Shown here: piece after piece, positions 1-9,772 of the stretch | Numbering within the stretch: position 1 is the stretch's first letter | Layout of the letters: every line of letters starts with the position of its first letter | The notes under the pieces: generated by a model | The model's database searches: none | The model's input: only the letters and a program-made list of their open reading frames with translations | What the model was told of the DNA's origin: nothing | NCBI GenBank assembly: GCA_018882885.1 | Contig: VERG01000008.1 | Coordinates: 1-59,424, forward strand | Direction of reading: 5' to 3' | From: Candidatus Nanopelagicaceae bacterium | GTDB lineage: Bacteria > Actinomycetota > Actinomycetes > Nanopelagicales > Nanopelagicaceae | Length of the DNA stretch: 59,424 nt | Position numbers and translations under genes: made by a program

Positions 1-662
1 CCTTTAGGGCGCGGGATATTCAAACTAATTATTTGCACCTAGCTCTAGCCACCGCACTTGTACTAATTAGCGCTTGGTTTGGTGGATTACCTGGATTATC
101 GGTTTCGATTGTTATTGGTTTGATTGCAATTCTTTTCTTTACCTTACTAAAAGGCACTGAAGGCTTTATTAAGAATGCGACCGCGAGCGCCTTTGCACTT
201 CTTTATCCAGGTTTTGTCGCAGGTTTCATATTCTTATTGGCTCGTTCCGGAGAAGGCTTTTCCTACATTGCAACACTGGTAATTCTTGTAGGTTGCAATG
301 ACACTTTTGCTTATGTTTCCGGTGTTTTATTTGGCAAGCATCCATTGGCTCCCAAGATTTCACCAAAGAAGAGCTGGGAAGGGTTTGTCGGTGGTTTAAT
401 CTTCACCGCCATCGGCAGCGCATTAGCGTTTTATTACCTGTTGGATCATCATCCATTGGTTGGCGCGGCTGCTGGATTGGCCGGTGTTGTAGCGGCCACG
501 GTTGGAGATTTGGTGGAGAGCGCAATAAAAAGAGATCTGGCAATTAAAGACATGGGCACCCTTTTACCTGGCCATGGCGGCATGTTGGATCGCTTGGATT
601 CGGCGCTTATTACCGCACCGGTTCTTTGGTGCTGCATCGAATTATTAAAGAGATTCTCATGA
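1..662 (+). CDS. cdsA: Phosphatidate cytidylyltransferase (5'-truncated by window edge)
   Basis: Makes CDP-diacylglycerol from phosphatidate and CTP, the precursor of membrane phospholipids; integral membrane enzyme. The reading frame is open from base 3 with no stop, so the start lies outside the window; the TTG at 33 is only an internal codon. The C-terminal CdsA signature is complete: [13 protein letters not shown], then [12 protein letters not shown], holding the conserved KR, HGG and DRxD residues. Several hydrophobic helices precede it. The stop overlaps the rlmN start in an ATGA arrangement, so the two are co-transcribed. It can be paired functionally with pgsA at 36.5 kb, which uses CDP-diacylglycerol. 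Confidence 0.93.
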   Translation, partial: FRARDIQTNYLHLALATALVLISAWFGGLPGLSVSIVIGLIAILFFTLLKGTEGFIKNATASAFALLYPGFVAGFIFLLARSGEGFSYIATLVILVGCNDTFAYVSGVLFGKHPLAPKISPKKSWEGFVGGLIFTAIGSALAFYYLLDHHPLVGAAAGLAGVVAATVGDLVESAIKRDLAIKDMGTLLPGHGGMLDRLDSALITAPVLWCCIELLKRFS

Positions 663-1771
663 GTGAGCTGAAGTTAGTTTTTGAAGAGCCAAAACAACGC
701 AAAAAAGCCCCCGAGCATTTAGCGGATTTAACTAAGGAAGAACGCAGAGCAAAGGCAGAGTCTTTAGGCCTTCCGGCTTTTCGTGCCAATCAGATCTCAA
801 CCCATTACTTCACTCATTACAACGATGACCCGGATTCTTGGACTGACATACCTGCTGCTCTTCGACCTGTTGTTGCCGAACATTTCCTGCCAAAGCTGAT
901 TACTTTGGTGAGATCCATTACCTGCGACAATGGCAAAACCCGAAAAGATTTATGGCGATTGCATGATGGAGTTCTTGTTGAGTCGGTATTGATGCGTTAT
1001 TCAGATCGCACAACTGTCTGCATTTCATCACAGGCAGGTTGTGGCATGAACTGTCCATTCTGCGCCACCGGACAAGCCGGCTTAACTCGCAATCTGACGG
1101 CAGGGGAGATCACCGCACAATTAGTTGCATCTGCTCGTGCCTGTGCCACTGGAGAGTTGCCAGGCGGACCAACCCGTTTATCAAATGTAGTTTTCATGGG
1201 GATGGGTGAACCACTTGCTAATTACAACGCAGTGATGCGCACCGTTCGCAACATCATTACTCCACAGCCTGATGGTTTAGGAATCGGAGCTAGATCAGTA
1301 ACTGTTTCCACAGTTGGCTTAGTGACCGGAATTGAAAAACTTACCGAAGAGGATTTGCAGGTTACCCTGGCGGTTTCTCTGCATACGCCAGATGATGAAT
1401 TGCGAGACACATTGGTTCCAATTAACTCTAGGTGGAAGGTAAAAGAGGTATTGGCCGCTGCAGATAAATATGCAGAGAGGACCGGTCGTCGATATTCCAT
1501 CGAATACGCGTTAATTCGGGATATAAATGATCAGCAATGGCGGGCTGATTTATTGGGCCGATTACTCAAGAATCGCCATGCCCATGTGAACCTGATTCCA
1601 CTAAATCCGACCCCAGGCTCCAAATGGACCGCATCCCGCAAAGAGGATGAGCGCACCTTTGTAAGAACCTTAGAAAATTATGGTGTTCCGGTAACGGTTA
1701 GAGATACCCGGGGCCGAGAAATCGATGGCGCCTGTGGCCAATTAGCCGCCGCCGAAATCCAGAACTCTTGA
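659..1771 (+). CDS. rlmN: Dual-specificity 23S rRNA/tRNA adenine-C2 methyltransferase RlmN
   Basis: Radical-SAM enzyme that methylates C2 of A2503 in 23S rRNA and A37 in some tRNAs. The radical-SAM cluster motif CGMNCPFC (C-x3-C-x2-C) is present, followed by ATGQ; the C-terminal EIDGACGQL carries the second methyl-carrier cysteine expected in the family. I chose ATG at 659 ([10 protein letters not shown], 370 aa), which overlaps the cdsA stop (ATGA), over an upstream in-frame start at 626 inside cdsA. Length is normal for the family. The next gene begins 54 bases downstream with its own strong ribosome site, so rlmN probably ends this unit. Confidence 0.95.
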   Translation: MSELKLVFEEPKQRKKAPEHLADLTKEERRAKAESLGLPAFRANQISTHYFTHYNDDPDSWTDIPAALRPVVAEHFLPKLITLVRSITCDNGKTRKDLWRLHDGVLVESVLMRYSDRTTVCISSQAGCGMNCPFCATGQAGLTRNLTAGEITAQLVASARACATGELPGGPTRLSNVVFMGMGEPLANYNAVMRTVRNIITPQPDGLGIGARSVTVSTVGLVTGIEKLTEEDLQVTLAVSLHTPDDELRDTLVPINSRWKVKEVLAAADKYAERTGRRYSIEYALIRDINDQQWRADLLGRLLKNRHAHVNLIPLNPTPGSKWTASRKEDERTFVRTLENYGVPVTVRDTRGREIDGACGQLAAAEIQNS

Positions 1772-1825
1772 TAGTAAGTAGCTTCGCTAACTAAACTCTC
1801 CGCACCATCTACTTGGAGGTTTAGC

Positions 1826-3253
1826 TTGAAGACTTTACAGAATTTCATTAACGGTAAAAGCGTTGCGTCATCTTCTGACAAAACTCAGGAGTTGATTAAT
1901 CCCGCTACTGGTGAAGTTTTTGCTAAGGCTCCCGTTTCAAATGCAGCTGATATTGATAAGGCCATGAAGGCCGCAGAGAGCGCCTTTGAAGTTTGGAAAG
2001 AATCAACTCCAGGCGAGCGACAAAAGGCAATCAACAAGATCGCCGATGCGATCGAAGCCCGCTCTGAAGAGTTGATTCAAATCGAAAGTGAAAATACTGG
2101 CAAGCCAATTGCTGTAACACGTGCTGAAGAGATTGGTCCGATGTTGGATCAGATTCGTTTCTTTGCCGGAGCGGCCCGCCATCTAGAAGGTCGATCCGCA
2201 GCGGAGTATTTCAAAGGTCACACCTCTTTTATTCGTCGTGAACCAATCGGTGTTTGCGCACAAGTTACACCTTGGAACTATCCGATGATGATGGCGGTAT
2301 GGAAGTGGGCACCTGCGATTGCTGCCGGCAATACCGTTGTGCTAAAGCCAAGTGATACCACCCCAGTTTCAACACTTTGGATGGCAGAGTTAATGCAGGA
2401 GTTTTTGCCGGAAGGTGTAATCAATGTTGTTGTTGGCGATCGCGACACCGGTAAGCATTTAGTAGAACACGAGATTCCACAGTTCATTTCAATTACTGGA
2501 TCGGTTCGCGCCGGTATGGAGGTTGCAAGCAGCGCAGCCAAAGATTTGAAGAAGGTCCATCTAGAACTAGGCGGAAAAGCACCAGTAGTAATCTTTGATG
2601 ATGCCAATCTAGAGGCGGCCTGTGAGTGGATTGCGGTCGCTGGCTACTTCAACGCCGGACAGGATTGCACCGCGGCTACCCGTGTATTGGTTGAGGCCAG
2701 CGCTTATGAAGATGTTGTCGCGCTACTTACCGAGCAGGCTAAAAATGTCATCAAGGTAGGTATGCCTGATGAGGATGTATTGGTGGGGCCAGTAAATAAC
2801 GCTAATCAGCTGGCTCGAGTAAAAGGCTTCTTGGATCGAGTTCCATCACATGCCCGAGTTACAGCTGGTGGCTCGGCAATCAATCGCCCAGGCTACTTCT
2901 GGAGCCCAACTGTTGTGGCTGACCTGCGCCAGGATGATGAGATGATTCAAAATGAAATCTTCGCTCCTGTTATTACAGTTCAAAAATTCACCGATGAGGC
3001 AGAGGCGGTACGCCATGCCAATGGTGTGAAGTATGGCTTGGCCTCAAGTGTTTGGACTAAGGATCATGGTCGCGCGATGCGTATGGCCAAGGCCTTTGAT
3101 TTCGGATGTGTCTGGATTAATACCCATATCCCAATGGTGGCAGAGATGCCTCATGGAGGTTTCAAGCACTCTGGCCATGGCAAGGATCTCTCCGGCTATG
3201 GATTTGAAGAGTACACACGCATCAAACATGTCATGACTAATCTCAACGCCTGA
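1826..3253 (+). CDS. prr: Gamma-aminobutyraldehyde dehydrogenase (aldehyde dehydrogenase superfamily)
   Basis: NAD(P)-dependent aldehyde dehydrogenase, most likely oxidising 4-aminobutanal to GABA in putrescine breakdown. Catalytic Glu247 lies in LELGGKAP and nucleophile Cys281 in NAGQDCTAATR; the C-terminal HSGHGKDLSGYGFEEYTRIKHVM is typical of the Prr/PatD subgroup. TTG start at 1826 is set by a GGAGG ribosome site at about 1815-1819. 475 aa, normal for the family. It heads the pot transporter-agmatinase run on the same strand, which supports a polyamine role. A betaine-aldehyde or succinate-semialdehyde substrate cannot be excluded from sequence alone. Confidence 0.85.
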   Translation: MKTLQNFINGKSVASSSDKTQELINPATGEVFAKAPVSNAADIDKAMKAAESAFEVWKESTPGERQKAINKIADAIEARSEELIQIESENTGKPIAVTRAEEIGPMLDQIRFFAGAARHLEGRSAAEYFKGHTSFIRREPIGVCAQVTPWNYPMMMAVWKWAPAIAAGNTVVLKPSDTTPVSTLWMAELMQEFLPEGVINVVVGDRDTGKHLVEHEIPQFISITGSVRAGMEVASSAAKDLKKVHLELGGKAPVVIFDDANLEAACEWIAVAGYFNAGQDCTAATRVLVEASAYEDVVALLTEQAKNVIKVGMPDEDVLVGPVNNANQLARVKGFLDRVPSHARVTAGGSAINRPGYFWSPTVVADLRQDDEMIQNEIFAPVITVQKFTDEAEAVRHANGVKYGLASSVWTKDHGRAMRMAKAFDFGCVWINTHIPMVAEMPHGGFKHSGHGKDLSGYGFEEYTRIKHVMTNLNA

Positions 3254-3304
3254 TAGATTTCCCCAAAATTCCCAGTCCTAGTAACCGACCTAGAAAGTGA
3301 AACG

Positions 3305-4504
3305 ATGAAGAAAGATATGCAGTCACTATCGCCAGAGGCCCGCGCAATTATCAAGGCCCAAATAACACGTCGCTCACTCTTGGTTGGTGCCGGTGCAATT
3401 GCAGGTGCAACAACATTGGCGGCCTGCGGCACTGGTTCAGAGACAAGTTCTGAAGGTGTTGTAGATGTAAGTGACTCTGAAAAGATTGTTCGTTGGGCAA
3501 ACTGGCCGTTGTATCTTGATTTCAACGAGGACTCTAAAGAGTACCCAACACTTAAAGCTTTTGAAGATGCAACCGGCATCAAAGCGACTTACACCGAAGA
3601 TATTGATGACAACAATACTTTCTACGGCAAAGTTCAAGGACAGTTATCTATCGGTTCAGATATCGGTTATGACATTGTGACCCCGACAGACTGGATGGCA
3701 TCACGATTTATCGAGCAGGGTTATGCGCAGAAGTTAAATGCCGACAACATTCCAAATAAGACCAAGATCCGAAGCGTCTTAGCAAATGTTGGCTTTGATC
3801 CTGGCCGTGAGTACTCATTGACATGGCAATCAGGTTTTGCCGGTTTTGGCTGGAACACCCAAAAACTTCCAAAAGGCGTTCGCAGCATGGAAGATCTTTT
3901 TGCTCCAGCAAACAAGGGTCGCATTATGGTTCTCTCTGAGTTCCGCGACACAATCGGTGTGATTATGCAGTATCAAGGTGTAGATCCATCTGGCGATTTC
4001 ACCGAGGATCAGTTCATGAACGCGATTGATTTCCTAAAGGGCAAAATCGCTGATGGATTTATCCGTCAAGTTAAGGGCAACTCTTACTCCGAGAGCTTGG
4101 TAAATGGCGATGCTGTTGCGGTAATCGGTTGGTCGGGAGATATGTTTATTTTGCGCTCTGAAAATGATGGCAAGTTTGATTTCGCAATCCCAGAATCAGG
4201 CGGAACACTTTGGAGCGACAATATGTTGGTTCCATCCACCTCAACTCATAAGAAGAACGCCGAGTTGTTAATGAATCACTATTACGAACCAAAGGTTGCA
4301 GCAGAGGTTGCCGCCTACGTTAACTACATATGCCCAGTTGAAGAGGCGCAGCCAGAGCTTGAGAAGATTGATCCAGATCTTGCAGCAAGCCCATTTATAT
4401 TCCCTGACGAAGCTACGTTAAACAAGGTCAAGGTATTCCGTTCTCTCACATCTGATGAGACAACCAAATACCAGGCCGCATTTGACGAAGCGGTTGGAAA
4501 CTAG
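3305..4504 (+). CDS. potD: Spermidine/putrescine ABC transporter substrate-binding lipoprotein
   Basis: Extracellular solute-binding protein of the PotD/PotF family that captures polyamines for the PotABC membrane complex. The N-terminus has a twin-arginine motif (TRRSLLVGAG, Arg22-Arg23), a hydrophobic stretch and a lipobox LAAC with Cys41, so it is predicted to leave folded through Tat and become a lipoprotein. The mature part has the family features VRWANWPLYLDF and VTPTDWMASRFIEQGYAQKL. 399 aa. It precedes potA by 18 bases and forms one unit with potABC. The substrate preference (spermidine, putrescine, agmatine) cannot be read directly. Confidence 0.92.
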   Translation: MKKDMQSLSPEARAIIKAQITRRSLLVGAGAIAGATTLAACGTGSETSSEGVVDVSDSEKIVRWANWPLYLDFNEDSKEYPTLKAFEDATGIKATYTEDIDDNNTFYGKVQGQLSIGSDIGYDIVTPTDWMASRFIEQGYAQKLNADNIPNKTKIRSVLANVGFDPGREYSLTWQSGFAGFGWNTQKLPKGVRSMEDLFAPANKGRIMVLSEFRDTIGVIMQYQGVDPSGDFTEDQFMNAIDFLKGKIADGFIRQVKGNSYSESLVNGDAVAVIGWSGDMFILRSENDGKFDFAIPESGGTLWSDNMLVPSTSTHKKNAELLMNHYYEPKVAAEVAAYVNYICPVEEAQPELEKIDPDLAASPFIFPDEATLNKVKVFRSLTSDETTKYQAAFDEAVGN

Positions 4505-4522
4505 GGGTTTGGTAAGTAGCCT

Positions 4523-5653
4523 GTGATGGCGAACTCCAAGGTCTCTCAAGACACCGGCGATCTAGTACTTAATCGCGTCTCCAAGTTTTATGGGGATTTC
4601 TGCGCGGTTGATGATCTTTCATTAACCGTTCCTGATGGCTCTTTCTTTGCATTACTTGGGCCTTCAGGCTGTGGCAAAACCACGACCCTGCGCATGATTG
4701 CAGGACTTGAAGAGCCATCCCAAGGCACTATTCACATCGGCGACAATGACATCACCACTCAAAAACCATATCGCCGCAATGTAAATACGGTTTTCCAGAA
4801 TTATGCATTATTTCCTCACCTTACTATCTTTGAAAATATCGCTTTTGGTTTGCGCCGGCGCGGAATTAAAGATGTAAAGACCGAGGTCGAAAACGCTTTG
4901 AACCTAGTAGAACTGGGTCATCTTGCAGAGCGCAAACCAGCGCAGCTCTCTGGCGGTCAACAACAACGTATCGCCGTGGCTCGCGCCATAGTTAATCGCC
5001 CAGAGGTCTTACTTCTCGATGAGCCGCTTGGCGCTCTAGATTTAAAGCTGCGCCGCCAAATGCAGATTGAGTTAAAGCGGATTCAAATGGAGGTTGGCAT
5101 TACCTTCATTCATGTTACCCATGATCAGGAAGAGGCCATGACTATGGCTGACACCATCGCGGTTATGAATCAAGGCAAGATCGAACAAATGGGTTCGGCG
5201 ACTGATTTGTATGAATCACCGAAGACCGCTTTCGTGGCTAACTTCCTAGGTCAATGCAATTTGATTAAGGCAAAGGTGCAATCACGTGCTGGTGGCAAGG
5301 CGGTGGTAACTGCAAAGGGCCACACCTTTGAGGTTCCACTTTCTCGAGTTTCTACCGATAATGACTCAGTCTTACTTGGTGTGCGACCAGAAAAACTTCG
5401 CCTTGATGACAAAGGCATCAACTCAATCAAAGATTGCGTAGTTACCGATCGTTCATTCGTTGGAACCTCAACTCAGTATCTGGTTCGCACCCCTTGGGAT
5501 TTGGAGTTAGTGGTATTCGAGCAAAATGATGAGGGACTGCATGATCTTCATGTCGGAGACAAGGTTTCCTTGGAGTGGGATGCCGAGCACACCTTTGCAT
5601 TAGATGGCGCACAGGACATCAATGCTGGTGCTGATCTTGAAGAAGAAGAGTAA
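4523..5653 (+). CDS. potA: Spermidine/putrescine ABC transporter ATP-binding protein
   Basis: Cytoplasmic ATPase energising polyamine import. Walker A GPSGCGKTT, Q-loop in FQNYALFPHLT, signature LSGGQQQR, Walker B VLLLDEPLGALD and the switch His in FIHVTHDQEEAM are all intact; residues from about 245 form a TOBE-type regulatory domain. The start can be GTG 4523 or the adjacent ATG 4526. 376 aa. Lies between potD and potB with short gaps, in the potDABC order. The C-terminus ends in an acidic run (DLEEEE). Confidence 0.94.
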   Translation: MMANSKVSQDTGDLVLNRVSKFYGDFCAVDDLSLTVPDGSFFALLGPSGCGKTTTLRMIAGLEEPSQGTIHIGDNDITTQKPYRRNVNTVFQNYALFPHLTIFENIAFGLRRRGIKDVKTEVENALNLVELGHLAERKPAQLSGGQQQRIAVARAIVNRPEVLLLDEPLGALDLKLRRQMQIELKRIQMEVGITFIHVTHDQEEAMTMADTIAVMNQGKIEQMGSATDLYESPKTAFVANFLGQCNLIKAKVQSRAGGKAVVTAKGHTFEVPLSRVSTDNDSVLLGVRPEKLRLDDKGINSIKDCVVTDRSFVGTSTQYLVRTPWDLELVVFEQNDEGLHDLHVGDKVSLEWDAEHTFALDGAQDINAGADLEEEE

Positions 5654-5657
5654 TTAA

Positions 5658-6560
5658 ATGGCATTTCTACATGGTGCCACCCGTACTCATTCCGGGCCAA
5701 GAAGTGGAATCAAGTCCCGTTCTATAACGCCTTATTTACTGCTGGCGCCGGGCATGATTTGGTTGGTCACCTTTTTCATCATTCCTATTTTCTCTTTGGC
5801 AAGTACCTCAACAATGGTGCGTCCAGAGGGTGCGCAGATTGGCACATATGTTCAAGAGCTCAGATTTCAAAATTATGTAGATGCCTTTGTTGCCAACCAA
5901 GAGCAGTATGTGCGCTCCTTTATTTATGCCGGTATCGCCACACTCCTAGCACTAGCAATCGCATTTCCCTTGGCCTACACAATTGCGTTTAAAGCAGGGA
6001 AATACCGTAACGTTCTTCTGGTTTTAGTCGTTGCACCATTTTTTACATCATTCCTGCTCCGTACCGTTGCATGGACTCAAATTCTTGGAGATGAAGGACC
6101 AATACTTTCCACTTTAAAACTTCTTCCTTTTATCGATGATTCTCTTCGCTTGACCGCCACACCTTTTGCGGTTGTTTCAGGATTGACCTACAACTTCCTA
6201 CCATTTATGACACTGCCTTTATATGCCAGCCTCGAGCGCATTGATCCCAGAACTCTTGAAGCTGCTGGTGATTTATATGCAAATGGCTTCACCACTTTCA
6301 GAAAAGTTACGGTTCCTTTGGCGATGCCGGGTGTTGTAGCGGGAACACTTTTGACCTTTATCCCAGCTGCTGGCGATTATGTAAATGCAGCACTGTTGGG
6401 AAACCCAAGTACCAAGATGATCGGTAATGTTATTGAATCAAGGTTTTTTGCCGTGGTTGATTACCCAACCGCAGCCGCGCTCTCATTTACCTTAATGGCT
6501 ACTATTTTGATTTTAGTTACCTTGTATATCCGTAAATCAGGGACGGATGAGTTGGTATGA
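5658..6560 (+). CDS. potB: Spermidine/putrescine ABC transporter permease PotB
   Basis: Membrane-spanning subunit of the polyamine importer with about six hydrophobic helices. The cytoplasmic EAA loop (LEAAGDLYANGFTTFRKVTVPLAMPG) contacts PotA. The first ~25 residues are polar, then helix 1 begins at about SITPYLLLAPGMIW. It starts 4 bases after potA and its stop overlaps the potC start (ATGA), indicating translational coupling. 300 aa, typical for PotB/PotH. Confidence 0.93.
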   Translation: MAFLHGATRTHSGPRSGIKSRSITPYLLLAPGMIWLVTFFIIPIFSLASTSTMVRPEGAQIGTYVQELRFQNYVDAFVANQEQYVRSFIYAGIATLLALAIAFPLAYTIAFKAGKYRNVLLVLVVAPFFTSFLLRTVAWTQILGDEGPILSTLKLLPFIDDSLRLTATPFAVVSGLTYNFLPFMTLPLYASLERIDPRTLEAAGDLYANGFTTFRKVTVPLAMPGVVAGTLLTFIPAAGDYVNAALLGNPSTKMIGNVIESRFFAVVDYPTAAALSFTLMATILILVTLYIRKSGTDELV

Positions 6561-7387
6561 GCACACTATCTGCCGCACCCATGCCTTCATTAAGCCATCG
6601 AGCTTCGCGCTGGTTCTCTCGTAACCTAATACGAATTTATGCAGGACTTGCCTTCATCTACCTTTTCATTCCAGTTGCCTACACATTTGCCTTTTCCTTT
6701 AATGATGCGGGAAAAAGCAACCTGGTATGGCAGGGTTTTACGCTAGATAACTGGAAAAACCCATGTGGAGCCCCACAGGTATGTAGCGCCGTAGCCAACT
6801 CAATTCAAATCGGATTACTCTCCACATTTATTGCAACAGTTCTTGGGACGATGATTGCTTTTGCACTTGGTAGACATAAGTTCCGTGGTCGCACCAGCAC
6901 CAATCTCTTAATCTTCTTGCCGATGGCAACCCCTGAGGTCGTTCTGGGCGCATCTTTGCTTGCGATGTTTTTGAATCTAAGGGTTAATCCAGGATTTTGG
7001 ACTATTGTGATTTCACATGTGATGTTTTGTATCTCATTTGTAGTTGTAACTGTTAAAGCTCGCATTGCCTCTCTCGATCCACGCCTTGAGCAAGCCGCGA
7101 TGGATCTCTACGCAAATGAAAAAGATACTTTCCGCTATGTGACTTTGCCACTTGTTATGCCAGGTATCGCCGGCGCGGCACTTCTAGCCTTTTCGCTTTC
7201 CTTCGATGATTTCATCATCACCAACTTCAACTCTGGAATTGAAACCACATTCCCTAAGTTTGTTTACGTATCGGCAGCGCGAGGCATACCCGCCCAAGCC
7301 AATGTAATCGGTAGTGCAATGTTCTTTATAGCTTTGTTTATTGTGATTATTGGTCAAGTTGTGAGTCGTCAGCGAAAGAAGTCATGA
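6557..7387 (+). CDS. potC: Spermidine/putrescine ABC transporter permease PotC
   Basis: Second permease of the importer, PotC/PotI family, with six predicted membrane helices and an EAA loop (LEQAAMDLYANEKDTFRYVTLPLVMPG). The ending QVVSRQRKK is a positively charged cytoplasmic tail. Overlaps potB by four bases and speB by four bases, so the transporter and the agmatinase-type enzyme are translated from one message. 276 aa, normal length. Confidence 0.93.
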   Translation: MSTLSAAPMPSLSHRASRWFSRNLIRIYAGLAFIYLFIPVAYTFAFSFNDAGKSNLVWQGFTLDNWKNPCGAPQVCSAVANSIQIGLLSTFIATVLGTMIAFALGRHKFRGRTSTNLLIFLPMATPEVVLGASLLAMFLNLRVNPGFWTIVISHVMFCISFVVVTVKARIASLDPRLEQAAMDLYANEKDTFRYVTLPLVMPGIAGAALLAFSLSFDDFIITNFNSGIETTFPKFVYVSAARGIPAQANVIGSAMFFIALFIVIIGQVVSRQRKKS

Positions 7388-8382
7388 CCAATATTGGCAA
7401 TATGTACGGACCCAACTTCACATTTCTGGGAGTTCCGGCCTGCGATTTAGATGATCCAAAGAGTTATGAAGGTGCCGATGTAATAATTGTTGGTGCACCA
7501 ATCGACAGCGGAACCTCACATAGATCTGGTGCAAAGTTTGGTCCACAAGCGATTCGCATGGGGGATTACCTACCTCATGATGGAGAACGTCCACATTTGG
7601 CGTTGCGCATAGATGGTCTCAAAACTCTAAAAGTTTTTGATGCCGGTGATTTGATGATGCCGCCCGGAAACCTTGAAGAATCTTTAAAGGTATTAAAGGC
7701 TGCTACCGAAAAGATTTCTCGTGCCGGTGCGGTTGCGGTAGTTCTTGGAGGAGATCATTCAATTGCTTCTGCCGATGTTGCTGGAATCGCTGAGCACCGC
7801 GGCAAGGGAAAAATTTCCATGGTGCACTTTGATGCACATGCCGATACCGGTGATTTGCAGTTTGGTGCATTAGTAGGACATGGCACCCCCATGCGTCGCT
7901 TGATTGATTCTGGTTATGTTCGCGGCGACCGTTTCTTGCAATTAGGGCTTCGTGGCTACTGGCCAGATGATGCGACCCTTAATTGGATGCGTGATCAAGG
8001 TATGCGTTCTTATGAGATGACAGAGATTCATCACCGCGGATTAAAAGCTGTTCTTGATGAATCTTTTGCAACTCTCACTACAGATTGTGATGGAGTTTTT
8101 CTATCCGTTGATATCGATGTAGTTGATCCAGGAATGGCGCCAGGTACTGGAACCCCTGAGCCGGGTGGAATGACCTCCCGCGAATTACTTGAAGCGGTAC
8201 GTCGTATTTGTTTGGAACTTCCAGTGGTGGGAATTGATGTGGTTGAGGTTTCGCCACCTTTTGATTCAGCTGATATCACAGCGATCCTCGCCAATAGAGT
8301 TGTCTTAGAAGCGGTTAGCGCGATTGCAAAACGGCGCTCTGGCGAAAGTTATTCACCAACGCAAAATCTTTTGGATCGTTAA
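7384..8382 (+). CDS. speB: Agmatinase-family ureohydrolase
   Basis: Binuclear manganese ureohydrolase of the arginase/agmatinase family; agmatinase would split agmatine into putrescine and urea. Metal ligands are visible in GGDHSI, FDAHADTGD and SVDIDVVDPGMAPGTGTPEPGG. 332 aa. Its start overlaps the potC stop (ATGA), strong evidence that its substrate enters through the Pot transporter. Guanidinobutyrase or another guanidino-acid hydrolase is an alternative: guanidinobutyrate cleavage would yield GABA directly, which also fits the neighbouring gabT. Its TAA stop lies within the TTAA shared with the convergent gabT stop. Confidence 0.85.
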   Translation: MTNIGNMYGPNFTFLGVPACDLDDPKSYEGADVIIVGAPIDSGTSHRSGAKFGPQAIRMGDYLPHDGERPHLALRIDGLKTLKVFDAGDLMMPPGNLEESLKVLKAATEKISRAGAVAVVLGGDHSIASADVAGIAEHRGKGKISMVHFDAHADTGDLQFGALVGHGTPMRRLIDSGYVRGDRFLQLGLRGYWPDDATLNWMRDQGMRSYEMTEIHHRGLKAVLDESFATLTTDCDGVFLSVDIDVVDPGMAPGTGTPEPGGMTSRELLEAVRRICLELPVVGIDVVEVSPPFDSADITAILANRVVLEAVSAIAKRRSGESYSPTQNLLDR

Positions 8383-9719
8383 GCCTGAGCTAAAGCCTCA
8401 TCAAGAATTTGTAGAGCTTCTTTTAGAAGATGCTCTGGCATTACTAGCGGAGGCAACAATCTAATTACATTGCCATAAGTTCCGGCAGAGAGAATCAAAA
8501 CACCTTTTTGCTGGCAGTATTTAATAGCAGAGGCTAGTGCTGCAGGGTTTGGATCCTTGCTGCCGGGCATTACTAATTCGATGGCCTGCATGGCACCGCG
8601 ACCGCGTACATCGCCAACAATTGGATACTTCTTTTTCATATCTTCCAGCGCACTACGCATGATCTTGCCAAGATCATTTGCCCTTTGTACTAAGTTCTCT
8701 TCTTCAATTGTGGCGATTGCCCCAAGAGCTGCTGCGCAGGCAACGGGGGAGCCACCATAGGTTCCACCCAGACCACTTATATGCACTGAATCCATTACAT
8801 CTGCGCGGCCAGTAACCCCTGCTAGTGGTAATCCGCCAGCAATTCCTTTGGCGGTGGTTATCAAATCAGGCAGAATTCCTTCATCTTCGCATGCAAACAT
8901 CTGGCCGGTGCGCGCAAAACCGGTTTGCACCTCATCAGCAACAAAGAGGATGCCATTTTCCTTACAGAATTTGGCAAGGCCAGGTAGGAAACCTTTACAG
9001 GGAACAATGAATCCACCTTCACCCATGATTGGCTCGATAACGATGCAGGCTACGTTGTTGGCGCCAATCTCCTTTTCAATTTTGTGGATTACAGTTTCGA
9101 GAACTGAGTTTTCACAAGAGCTAGAGCAAGAGTCACATCGGAATGGATATGACATTGGCATGCGATATACCTCAGGGGTAAATGGCCCAAAACCATCTTT
9201 GTAAGGCATGTTCTTTGCGGTCATCGCCATAGTTAGATTGGTGCGGCCGTGATAGCCATGTTCAAATACCACGACAGCTTGGCGATTTGTAAACTTGCGG
9301 GCAATCTTCACTGCGTTCTCGACCGCTTCTGCGCCAGAGTTAAATAGCGCCGATTTCTTTGGGTAATCTCCTGGAGTCAAACGATTCAAAGCTTCACAAA
9401 CTTCGATGTATCCCATGTATGGAGCAATCATGAAACAGGTATGTGTGAATGCGGCAACCTGGTCTTGAACATTCTTAACTACGCGGTCAGCGGAGTTTCC
9501 GACATTTACAACTGCGATACCTGCGCCCATATCAATTATGGAGTTACCATCGACATCGACAATTACTCCACCGCCTGCTTTTTCAACCACAACAGGAATA
9601 GCCATTCCGAGTGCAGCAGAGACCGCAGCGCTACGGCGCTTGATTAACTCTTGGGAGTTTGGTCCAGGGATAGAGGTAACAAGTTTTCTTTCCTGCGGAA
9701 TATTCGGGCCTGAACTCAT
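8379..9719 (-). CDS. gabT: 4-aminobutyrate aminotransferase (class III PLP enzyme)
   Basis: PLP-dependent transaminase moving the amino group of GABA to 2-oxoglutarate, giving succinate semialdehyde. The PLP lysine is in TTAKGIAGGLPLAG, the cofactor Asp in FVADEVQTGFARTG, and the GABA-aminotransferase style NSGAEAVENAVKIAR and HGYHGRTN motifs are present. 446 aa. It lies tail-to-tail with speB and head-to-head with dxr (53-bp gap holding both promoters). Because no separate putrescine aminotransferase is in the block, this enzyme may also act on putrescine; that is inference. A succinate-semialdehyde dehydrogenase gene is not in the window. Confidence 0.88.
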   Translation of the reverse strand: MSSGPNIPQERKLVTSIPGPNSQELIKRRSAAVSAALGMAIPVVVEKAGGGVIVDVDGNSIIDMGAGIAVVNVGNSADRVVKNVQDQVAAFTHTCFMIAPYMGYIEVCEALNRLTPGDYPKKSALFNSGAEAVENAVKIARKFTNRQAVVVFEHGYHGRTNLTMAMTAKNMPYKDGFGPFTPEVYRMPMSYPFRCDSCSSSCENSVLETVIHKIEKEIGANNVACIVIEPIMGEGGFIVPCKGFLPGLAKFCKENGILFVADEVQTGFARTGQMFACEDEGILPDLITTAKGIAGGLPLAGVTGRADVMDSVHISGLGGTYGGSPVACAAALGAIATIEEENLVQRANDLGKIMRSALEDMKKKYPIVGDVRGRGAMQAIELVMPGSKDPNPAALASAIKYCQQKGVLILSAGTYGNVIRLLPPLVMPEHLLKEALQILDEALAQA

Positions 9720-9772
9720 GAGGCCAGTCTATCTTTTCCCTTTATTTTCCCCATTTCTGAGAAGATACCCTC

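Noticed and set aside
386-402. TTGTCGGTGG inside cdsA as a damage promoter
   Set aside because: Within coding sequence, with TTCACC at the -10 position and no gene start downstream.
33-662. cdsA start at TTG 33
   Set aside because: The frame is open upstream to the window edge and the protein would lack its first membrane helices; it is a truncated gene, not one starting here.
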